From assembly GCF_001949145.1 (NCBI RefSeq), contig NW_019091371.1, positions 1,222,567 to 1,286,566 on the forward strand: 64,000 bases of DNA, in the 5' to 3' direction. Both the position numbers and the translations under genes were made by a program. The notes under the pieces were generated by a model. The model saw only the letters and a program-made list of their open reading frames with translations. It was not told the DNA's origin and ran no database searches. The DNA comes from Acanthaster planci. Lineage: Eukaryota; Echinodermata; Asteroidea; Valvatida; Acanthasteridae. Within the stretch, counting starts at the first letter, position 1. The number at the start of each line of letters is the position of its first letter. Positions 48,401 through 60,400 of this stretch are shown piece after piece.

Positions 48401-51400
48401 TGTACCATTCATTTTAATTCTAAAGTTTGAAAATCTTGCTGTTGGGCTGTCTGTATGCAATATCTGTTTCCAACTAAGGGGGAAGATCAAACCGCCCATC
48501 CCCCTTGCCAAAAATTGGGAATTACATCATCCCATCTCCCTTGATTGGCATCCCCATTCTTTTGCAGTTCCTTTTCTGTTATTTCTGAATTTCTTTTCAA
48601 TTTTCAGAAACAAAAGAGTGACGATCCATTGAAGCAGAGTAAATTTGAGCGTGAACGGATAGCCCATGCTAAGCAGATCATGCAACCATTTATTCTGAGA
48701 AGAGTCAAATCAGAGGTCAGTTTACTGTCAGTGGTGTGTGCTTGAAAGAGAAACTCACCTGCAGCACATTGTTCACTTCAGGTCCAAGTTCCCTTAATGT
48801 CCAACTTCAGTCATAATGTATCTTCATTAGATCATGGAGGAAGGACACAGGAGTTTGAACTGCCCGGGCTATAACATCTGGCCAATTACTGCTTTCTGGC
48901 ATGCCTGGTATGTCCATAGCCAGAGCGCAGCACATGCTTGCTATGCACCACCCGTTTTGCAACCATAAGCCCCCTTTGTACCCCATGATCATCGCCGCAA
49001 TTTTTCGTTGGTAATCTGCATCCCTAAAACATTGTGTACTGCAGTATAGGAAGTTGATTATTCATGCCATCGTTGGTGCTTGGTATGAACTGACAACAAC
49101 AAATTTAATGCTCACAGTTGCTTTTATTAGGCTGTGTACCTGAAGTGTTCATGTGCAGTTGTTCCCCTTATCAAATGCTTTCTTCTGGACTCCTTTTGAG
49201 AATAAATAGCCAAGCTTTCTGTAAGATTTTGAGTTTTATTTGAATCATTTTTATTACGGAATTTACACAAAAAGGTATTTTATGAGATCTCATGATCACT
49301 CCCTGTGATGAAACAGCGCATTTTGTTTTTTGTGAACTTAACTGTCCTGTGGTGTTCAACATGTTGGCCAGTCTTAGCCAAACTCGTGCAAAGAATTTTA
49401 AAACTGATGTTTTGGAGTGACAAAATAAAATTACAAACATTGCATGGATAATGGAAAAGGGCATCAAAATCCTAAAAAAAAATTATTCAAAATGGCAAAA
49501 GTAAATCAAATGTTAGATAATTTTCTTTCTGTTTCCTGGTCACTGCGATAGGTTGTTGTTAATTCCAAAGAAAACACCACAAATATTGTTACGATTTTAC
49601 TGCCCCACTTGTCTGGCTAAGCTGCAGGCAGTAATCAGGCATTTTGAGAATGTTTACTATTGTTCGTCCGAGCATTTTAATGTGCCAGAGTTGTAACTCC
49701 TTGTGTGTCCTTCCTCCATGATTAGATTTAGAGTACAGTATGTCTTGAGAATAAGATTACCATGAATGAGAACATTGTTACAGCATAACAAAAAAAAGAA
49801 ATTGGACAAAATTGGAGTGTATGTTAAAACTGTATGTTACCTTCATGATATACCTTGAAAAAATACATTTTGTCTAATTTCCCCTGAAAAAGTTCTCTTG
49901 AAATATTGCTCTGAGAACAAAAGGCTATTCTCAGAATGATGCTCAAAATGCAGACCATTCTTTCAACTTTTCTTTACTTTTTTAAGAAGTTCTGAAAATG
50001 ATCATAGCTTCTTAATGTCAAATAGATTTTATTTTTCAATATATTGAGGTTTAAATGTTGACCGCTGTAAAGTAGTTTACTGGACGTTTACACCCACACA
50101 AATGACTGTCTGGTGGCCACTCTAATCTGACAGGCAGTCTCCATTGACGCCCGAATATTGCAGCCAGGCTAGCCGCCCAGTAAAAAGAGCCCAGATTGTG
50201 CCATGTTGCATAATTTCCTTTGTTCCCAAAATTGGCCCAGTGCGCTGCTGGATAATCGTGAAGTGGTGCTGTGTCGCTCATCGCTGGAGTGCTGGAGAAC
50301 TTTTGTCCCCGCTGATAATCCGCGGGCCCTGAATGCTGCAAACAGTGGTATACTGTTTCAAAACAATGATGGATTACCTCTGCTAATGCCAGCTGAAAAA
50401 TTATGGCAATGCCCAGCAGCTCAGTCTTTTGTTCTGAATACGGTCTTTTGTTACAAGGGCCAGCTCCTTTGTCCAATTTCGGGCACCCTGGCTATGCGTA
50501 CAAACCCAAGGTACCCGGTACCAGGAACCCTGGAGGCAAGTGGTAATAAGTAGGACATTAAGTGGGAGGCCTGGTTTTGGCTGGAGCATCCAGGGTACCG
50601 GGAACCCTGGAGGCAAGTGGTTATAAGTGGGTCATTAAGTGGGAGGCCTGGTTTTGGCTGGAGCATCCAGGGTAATGGGAACCCTGGAGGCAAGTGGTTA
50701 TAAGTGGGTCATTAAGTGGGAGGCCTGGTTTTGGCTGGAGCATCCAGCCATTCCTCCAAATAAGACGCTTTAATATTTATGTTACACTCAAAAGTTACAT
50801 GTAATTCGGCTATCTGTGAACACTTGTGTTACCAGTTAGCGCATATAACTTCATGTTTTAACAAACCAATATATTCAGTGTGCAAATGTGAAAGCCCAGT
50901 TGTCTCTGTCTCCTACTTGCACCAGATTTTTTTTAAACTGCAAGAAGCTGTACAACTTGCCTATTGGTTCCTGTGGTTCACTTGTATTTGAATAGCCCAC
51001 TTCTGCTTAGAAACAGTGGCATGTATTCGCTGGATCTATTTCTGGCTAGCAACCAACTCTAAAATGGCAGTGGTAAAGGTGTCTTATGAAAGTTTGACAG
51101 GCCTTCTACTGGCAACTTCCATAATGCAGTCTCCCTTTTGTGAATGCACTCCCTACCTAGATTAAAACTTGCAAGTATGCATGGGAACAATTTAGTAGCT
51201 AGCATCTTTAACTCTCACATGGACCTTCTTGTGTGCTTGGTTAACAGCAAATATAGCCTCTTGGCACGTGATGATGAATAGACCAATGAGAGTTCCGCTA
51301 TCAATCGTGAATATGTATGAGATATGATAACACGCAAATTTCATTCGGTACCTTTATTTTATATAATTTGTTAATATAGGTGTTGAAGCAGTTGCCCTCC

Positions 51401-54400
51401 AAAACTGAATGTGTTGTGAAGTGTCCAATGATCAAAAGCCAGGAGGACCGCTACAATGAAATCAAAGCTATGCTGTCAAGAGATTTCTGCAGCCTAGGTG
51501 GTGGGGCTAAGATGGAGATGACAAAACTATCCTGTGCCATGATGCAACTGCGTAAAGCAGCCAACCATGAAGTGTTGATGCGTCATCATTATGATGATTC
51601 CACACTACAGCAAATGGCCAAACTCATGCTAAAGGTAAAGAAGTATGTTTCGTGGTATGTCTGTTTCATTTGGCAAAATTATTTGGATTTCTTTTCTCAG
51701 AGCAGGTTTACAGTTTTTAAACTATTTTGTCATTTTGGTCTTTTTCAAATTACCTGAATGGGGAAGGAGATTCAGAAAAATATTAGGGATTGGGGGTAAA
51801 CAGCCTTATTTTTTCAGAAGATTAAAAAACTGCAAAAAGTCCATGAAAAAAAATTCTCTCAATTGATATCCCTTTGCAATCGGCATGTGGTACAAATAAC
51901 TTGAACAGGTTACTTGTAGGGTGCATGTTGATAACTGTCTGTAGTTGCTACCCACAAAGGTTGATTAGCAACCATGCTCGGTCCAACCAATCAGTGCCTT
52001 CACATGAATAGATTTTGCATTGACAAAGTAAAACAATTTATATGAGAGATACCCATAATGAGTATGTCTACCAGCACTTTCAATTCTAAAGGTCTAGATA
52101 AAAAGCTGTTTTTTAAGAGTTATAAATGGGTTGCCAACAGTGGTTTTTTACTCTGAAGAAAATCTTTTATTCTAACATGACACACTGTGCTATGTCGTCG
52201 CAATGTTTTTCTCCCCTTAGAAATGTGTACATTTTCACCAGGACTGAAGATGCCTATTATAAGTGTGTCATAGCCAAATTCATAACAAGAGTCAAATATA
52301 TTCACAAACTGTAACGTTTAACAGTAAGTTTAGGGTTCATTTTTGTGAATGTTTGTTCAGAAATGTGCTCTGAATAATTCGAAATGCATTCGTACCAGGA
52401 GTATGTACTCATGTGACTGACGTGACCTTTGTTTCTGTGACAAAATTTACCAACCAATTAAAAAGAGACAGTCAGTGTTTGAGACAGTCTTCAGATTCGT
52501 AGTGTCTATGGTGGAAATTGCAAATAATAAAGTGAATGTGTAATTTTAAGTGCAAAGGTTCTTATTTGTGGCTAATAGTTCTCTTTGCTAATTGTGATAC
52601 TTTTAAAATGTCTTTTTTGGACTTCTTGTTGGCAGCACTAATTATACTCCTACTCCAGATCACGCGAAGAGCACCCATCATCTTCCCCCTTGTCCACCCT
52701 AGAGTATATTTGGGAGTACAATTTTTGAAACTTTCCACATCACGTACATGTACAGTGTGTACCACAAGAAGTTCAAAATTGCTTACCCTTTTACGGGCAG
52801 GTCCATGATATTATAAAGTAGGGGGCTTGACTTGAAAAACAAAAGATGCAGNNNNNNNNNNNNNNNNNNNNNNNNNNNNNNNNNNNNNNNNNNNNNNNNN
52901 NNNNNNNNNNNNNNNNNNNNNNNNNNNNNNNNNNNNNNNNNNNNNNNNNNNNNNNNNNNNNNNNNNNNNNNNNNNNNNNNNNCAAAAGATGCAGTACAAA
53001 AAATCTAGACAGAACGTGTTACATGTATCTCAGTGGAAGTAAACAGGAGTAAGGCATAAGGTTTACATTTTAAAGTTTTCACATAAGAGGTCAAATTTAC
53101 TCATGGTTTTGTCTGAAATCCTCAAAATACAGGGTGTCCTAAAGTAACACTTACTTTCTCCTAAAATAAGTGTCAGAAATTGTTACAATGTATAGCAACC
53201 TGAAGCTCAGAATGTAATCTTTTCAACTACAAGACTTCATTTAAATCTGATGATGCACTGCAGCGTTCATGTCAGTTATGTGAGACAACTGCTATTTGGT
53301 TCTGTTTAGTGGGATTTACCACAGCAATCAAAATGCCAAGTTAACACCATGTGATACCCCATCATCATTGGTTAACATTGGTAGGCCTTTCATTGGAAAG
53401 GCGTACAGAATGAGGATGCTGAATTGAACAGGGCTCTTTTCAGTTATGGTTACCCTCGTTTGTTTGTCATCAATGAAAACTGGATTCTAAAATGGTTAAA
53501 AAGTGGCTAATGTTACAGAAGTATATAAGATTGGCACTATGTTGAGCTTCCAGTGAAATTTTCGGTGCCAGTAGAAAACATTATTAGCTTTACCTTGATT
53601 TCAAATCAGTGATTTCTGAATTTTACTTTGGGAGAAAGGTGCTGCATATACTTAACAGACCCATATGACCGTTAAGTTGTGCATCTTTGGCTCAGTAAAA
53701 CATTGCCCCAGATTACTTGAAAGCACTCTGGGTAGAAAACAATACTCTGGGGTAGAAAACAATATAACCAAATTGCTTTTGATTTCTGAATGGCCATTGA
53801 GCAATCCATCAGACAATCTTAAATGCTCAAGTCTCAGGTACATGGACTTGTACTTTTCAAGCCAGTTCTGTATCATGACACTGATAATCCTGTTATTCTT
53901 TTTCCCTTGTGTGTTTTCAGGAGCCAAGTCATTGTGATGCCAATCCTGATCTTATTTTTGAGGACATGTCGGTGATGAATGACTTTGAGCTGCATAAACT
54001 TTGCCATGAATATTCAATCCTGACTCCATTCAGACTCTCAACAGATCTACTGCTTGCCTCTGGAAAATTCCAGATTTTGGATAAGATGCTGCCTGATATG
54101 AAACAAAAGGTAGGATTGTGCACATGCTTCATTTCTTGTAGATGTTTCAGTCAGTACAATTTCTCTGTTTTTCAAATTTTCTAACTTATTTCTTTTTATT
54201 AAAAAATGTGTGTTCCATGAAAAATGGGCTTTGTGTTGTGTATAGGATATTGGATGGTGGTAGTGGTAGAATGAGGCTTTCATCAGATGGACCAAATTGA
54301 AAACAATGCTCATGTAATTCTTAATATTATTAATTAACATCAGTTAAATAATGCAGAACCAAAAACTAGATCAATCTCCTTCACAACGGGGCAAATATTT

Positions 54401-57400
54401 TTAGCCAGTGTTGCCACAGTTTCAGTTGTGCCTGTTTTTGGAGTCTGCATAGGGCAAATGTTCTGTCTTATTAGGGATCAACAGTTTTTTTTATGTTGCC
54501 ATTCTTTTCTTTGGTTGCCATTTCCGGCCGACCCTTAATTTGGGCTCCGTCCAAAGGAAAAGAGGTTTTTATGCTGTAGAACCTGTCTGGAACGTCCTAC
54601 ATTTACCAGAAGAACAATGACCCTCCCTTTTCCACATAGAGGAATTACGTGTAAGCTCTAGCTACTAACTGCTTCAAAGGAAAGACAGTAACTAAACATG
54701 ACCTTTGGGTTGGGAAACTGACAAGCATTGGGTGATTGAACTTCTCTAGTGAACCTTTGGCAGCTCTGGTTCTCAACCTTATTGTTGTTATTATAATTTC
54801 TTGCAATGACACGAAGGATTTCTCAATGGAGCTCACTAGAAACTGTAACTTGCAAGCCTGAAGAAACCTGTAGAGAGGAGACAATGAGAAGCACTTACAG
54901 TTTTAGAGGTGGGAGGAAAACCCCAGAGGAATATTCTGGGTAAAACCCACAGAATCAGGTAGGGACTGAAAACCCAATCCATGTGTGGACCAGGCCGGGA
55001 TTTGAACCCAGGCCACAGAGGTGGAAGGCGAGGAAAGAACCACTACACCAACCTAACCTTCTTTTAAGTATGGGAAAACCAACAATATGAAAAGGATTTA
55101 TGATGTAACAACTGGGAGAACATAAAAAAAATGCAAGTAACAAAAGTGTGGGGGAAACATGTTTTTTTGCAAACACGATTGGTACAGGACTGTGCTGTGT
55201 TTGCCTTTTGGTAAAGACAAATTGACTAATATTCAAACAGTAGCTCATGCTGGAACTTACATGTACATGTATTTATATACGTAACTGCAGCTTAAGTTGC
55301 TGTGGAAATGCTATTAAGTCATACATGTATGTTTGTCTTCATTTTTGTAGGGTGACAGAGTACTTATGTTCAGTCAGTTTGTGATGGTTCTTGACATCAT
55401 TGAAAGTTACATGAAACATCATCAGTATCGATACCTCCGCTTGGATGGCCAAACACCAGTATGCGACAGGTACTAGTTATGCTGATTAGGTTTGCTTCAA
55501 ACAGTAATGCACCTTTTTCATCCATTCATTTATTCATTCATTCATCCCTCCATTCATTCATTCGTTACGGTGTATTGTAAAACTGATCAAACAACAAGTC
55601 CAAAGACTAACAATGTCTGATTTACAATACAAAAGAATAAAATGTAATAAAAATTACAGCCAAACAGCAAAAGGGGGATATTATAAAGATATATACAAGA
55701 TAGATTGAAACTTATAAAAAATATTGGAAAGGTAAACAATAACACCAATAAAAACACACACAAATTTACAGACAAGTACCAGCATTCAGTAGCGTAGCCA
55801 TGAAAGGAATTGGAGATTGCTTATATTTTGAATCCTTGAACAGGGAATATTGAGCAGTTGGAATTTCAATTTAAAATGTCCTTTACAAATTCAACAAAAC
55901 TGCAGTCAAAGATGTGCTTGCAGAAAATGTATACCACCTCTCAAAGGTAGTACCATTTGTGTTGGCTGTATTTTTTCAAAATTAGTCGATTGTGAATGGG
56001 CTATTTTCCTTGGGTATCATTCCATTGACTTGTTGCATATTTTGAGTTCATTACTTCTAGAATAATCAACAAAATTGCTGTTTGTTTTTAACATTCAAAG
56101 CACAGCTCGTGTAATTCATCTTGCAAAAATGCCATGGACCTCAGGACATTCAGAGTGCCTGGATAAAGCATGGCTTCAAGTACATTTAGTGGTTGGCAAA
56201 TTTACCTTTAAGTGTGTGTCTCTTTCCTCAGCAATTAAATGCTGTGGATTTGTCAAATAAACAACACTTCACTGTACGGTAGAATGAGTGCCATCACCAC
56301 AGCCACAATCCATCAAAATGCATGCATGACCCACATGCTTATGTCACATGCAAGTCAGTCAAAAAAGCAAATGAAAAATCAACAAAAATAGTATCTACCC
56401 TTGATTATTGGCAAAAAGTTATTGTGACAGGAAAGTAGGAAGTGAAATGTCCGGAATCACAGATTTTGTTCAAGGACATGGGCTTCAGCACTGAGTCTGG
56501 AAAGGAGAGGCCATGTTGCCCATTACTGCTCAGTTCGGATCATGCATAAATTCAATTTCAAATTCTCCTTTGATCTGTCATCAACAGATGTACAGTATAT
56601 CTATTTTGTCAGATGATGGTGAAAATGACAGCATTCCAGGCAGAAAGATTTCACATAATGTCTCGCGGTGTAATTTAGTTACTTTATGTTAAGATATCTT
56701 AATATAATTCAGCAGTCCCATTTTTGATACTAACAGTGTACACTACCTTTAACTTCAAATGGAAATCTAGTATGCTGTGCATGTGCCATTTGTTTGTTCA
56801 ATATGGACTGCATTATCATGTATTGCATCTACATGTAACTGCAGTTGAACACAATTAATACGAGCACACTTTAGACAAGATCATGCTCACAATGAGCATA
56901 TGTGACCCAGCGCGAGTAAATGACGTGTATTGTGGCATAAGTAGATTACTTTACTGGCAAAATACGAGTACGGGGGTCAAATAAATTGATTTTTGTTTAT
57001 TTGGGGGGGCTGAAAAACGTACCTTGGAATGTCTACACATACTTTCATATGCTATATATTTCTGAAAATTCTGATGATAGCATGTGCTTTAGTATTTTTC
57101 TTAGACGTGTCCATTCCAGAATTTCACTACTTTCACAGGTTTCGTTCGAAAGAGAGCTCAAGAACAGTTGTACTTTGACAGCCATCGCTGAGCCGCTTGA
57201 ACATCCAAGGGTGCCATGTTTGATACTGTGGGAAAGGGAATTGCCTGGGCTATAAATAAAGGTCAAGAAATCCATCAAAACCAATAACAAAACATGAAAG
57301 AAAATTTAAACAGCTACGGCCTCATTACATTGCTGTGCCATAAAGTCGAGTGCCATTGGCTGTTCTTGATCATGTGGTACATGTAGCTTAGTGTATGCTG

Positions 57401-60400
57401 ATGTCATTTCTGCGCTCGCGCAGTAGATGAATGTTACACCTCGCTTGCATAACTACATTATCTAAACTGTTTCCAATGGCAAAGAGAACGTGTTTGCAAT
57501 GGGTTGCTGTCATGAATTCTCAAGAGAATCATATTTCAGAGTTACTAATCAGTATTAGGGGCTGCAAGTTACACAAAAGAGAAGAAGAGGGTGCCGAATG
57601 GAAGCAGTTTATCGATGATTATTTTGTAAGTGGTAAATCCAGCCTCTGAAGAATCTGAAAGTGACAAGGGCGAGGATAGTAGTGACATGTATAACTGGGA
57701 GAATGATCTACTGCAGAGCGCCAATGCAAGTAGCCTTCAAATCCCTCTTGTCTGTTGTGACAACATTGATAGTGGTAATAGTGACAAAGATTTGCATGTT
57801 GGGGAAAGAATTGCATGTGAGGAAGCCAAGAATTGGGTTAGTGACCATTTTGAAACCAAGAAACGAGAGCTTCAAATGTACCTGCAAAAGTAAAGGAGGT
57901 CATCAGGCTTTCACTAGTGATGCATTGCTCACATCATGTCTGGAACTTGGTGCATTCAATGAAGGTGGGTTTAGACCAATGTTACTTGCTAATACTACAT
58001 GATTAGTTGGTTGATTTGATCCTTGAGGAGAATTTGTGACAAGTTTTTCTTACTGTTTTCATTTATTTGGTGGTTGGCGGGTGGAATGCCATCGTACTAC
58101 CACATGGGTCCTAGCCCTATGATACTGCTTGTATACTTTCCGTGGCTGAAGCAAGCATGGTGGTGTATTTTCAGGCAATGGGTATTCACCTCAAGATGGC
58201 AATTTGATCAACAAGTTTATTTTGCTGTAGTCCTTTGGTTTGTTACAAACAGAACAACTTTTGGCAAGCAATATCTTTTCAAAAAGAACAATGTAAGCCT
58301 AGTATCTATGCCTTCACACATGCTATAATGCTCCCAGCTAGGGTAGAGGGCCACGGACGAAACGATAATGTGCTGCTTCTGAGCAACTCTACAAAAACCA
58401 GTGTACAAGAACATGACAACGGGGGGTAAGTGGTACTAATCATGTGTAATGATACTTTTGACATGTTAAAACTAGAATTTCTTGAACAGCTTAGTGCCAC
58501 TTCCTGCTTCTATACAACTTCTACCACCACTATAGCCAATCACAAAATGTCCTTCCGGGACATTTGGGAGGAATTGTGCTCCCACATCATTACCACCAGG
58601 CCAATGACAGACCCCTCTGCCACATGTCCAGAAAACAGCAGCTCCATTATAACATGATCTGGCAGGCTGATTACTTTTTTTTTTAATTCTTAGTGCATTA
58701 TAGACCATTATCATGCTGCAACCATCTTTGTCAAGTTCCCGGACTGTTCCAAAATGCTGATTTCCAAAGTCTGCCACTTGAATTGGAAAAATTAAAGATG
58801 GCAGTTCCATGAGAAAGGTCTGTAGCACATGCAACAAAGGCAACACATGAACAAAAGTAATTATCGTTCCTTTTCTTTATTATTAGATCAGCAAACACAA
58901 GTGAAAAAGGGAACAAGCTGAAGGAGCAGGAGAAGCCCCATCTGACTGCTACCAAGCAGCACTCCCACTACACAGCCCATGTACAACAAGCCAAAGCAGC
59001 TATAGATGAACACCTTGATTCTGCAGACAAATCATCATCAATCGTCTACAACTACACACTACAACTACAACGTCTACAACTCGTTTGATTTTGCACAAGT
59101 GCACTTTCCTCATAGCCTCTTCAACCAGAGCACATCTATTTCCTGACACCCTGGAAGTGCCTGATATTTGGTGTTGATACCGAGGCCATTCCGAAACAAG
59201 TAAGTTCTTTATTCTGCTGGATGGGACCAGCACCAATAGAGTCTTTACAAAGTGGGCTATTTTAGTGACAAGGCTCTTTGTCCCTGTGCAGCAGGCAGAC
59301 ATGGCTGCCAGTGCAAAGAGTGTATGTTGCCTTGTGTATTTGGAAGAACAGTGACACTAATAATTGTTTTGTGTGTGTGTCCTGTTTAAAGTGTAAAGTT
59401 ATTAGCACCATCTGAAACCTAAAAAAGTTGGAATGAACCTAGATCCCTAAATCTTGAATCTAGATCTGTGCATCTATTCTTTTTTCAGGTGAACATCTTG
59501 ATGGATGAGTTTTGTCATCGACCTGGTTATCAACCTTTTTTACCTATTTTTTAATCAGCACAGTTTAAAGGAACCATCACTTAAATTACACTGTGGACAC
59601 TGTTGTGGCCAAAACACAAACAGGTGCATGCTGTGGCAGGTGACCTACAGCCATCATTACTCCATGACACTCAACTTTCTCTTAGCTGGACACACCAAGT
59701 TTGCACCAGATAAGTACTTGCTGTGGTACATGCTGTGGCAGGTGACCTACAGCCATCACCACTCCATGACACTCAACTTTCTCTTAGCTGGACACACCAA
59801 GTTTGCACCAGATAAGTACTTGCTTTGGTACATGCTGTGGCGGGTGACCTACAGCCATCACCACTCCATGACACTCAACTTTCTCTTAGCTGGACACACC
59901 AAGTTTGCACCAGATAAGTACTTGCTGTGGTACATGCTGTGGCAGGTGACCTACAGCCATCACCACTCCATGACACTCAACTTCCTCTTAGCTGGATGCA
60001 CCAAGTTTGCACCAGACTGATTATTTGGTCTTTCGAAGAAGCGTTACTGTGTGACTGATGTGTCCAGTCTAGAGGAGTTGTGTGATGTTGTGGGCACAAG
60101 TTCCCTTCCAAATCTGAATGTACCTCAATTAGTTGGGAAGGAGGATGGTACCCAGTTTGTTCCCCAGTATGACTGGCACATATTGCCAGGCCCATACTTC
60201 AGAGCACTTCCAGGCATTAAGAAATATCTCCTTTTAGGTATGAAACTCTATTTGCTCTTTGCATGCTGTCGCCAATGGCATGCAGAGCCGTATCCTGGAA
60301 GCTTTACACAATCAATGTAGCCAGTCTAGTGATTCCTGTGTATGTAGCTTATTTAAGTTTGTAATTGCTCAAAAAGAGATATATCCATGATGCCAACGCA

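Larger units (their letters stand above)
48716..51379 (+). other. SMARCAD1: SMARCAD1 intron 16 (2.7 kb)
   Basis: This contains the TIR element at 48831-49722 and the 77-bp tandem repeat at 50514-50748; nothing else was recognised. Confidence 0.65.

Noticed and set aside
59628-60018. CRISPR-like array
   Set aside because: The repeats are directly tandem without spacers, encode protein in frame and sit in an animal genome.
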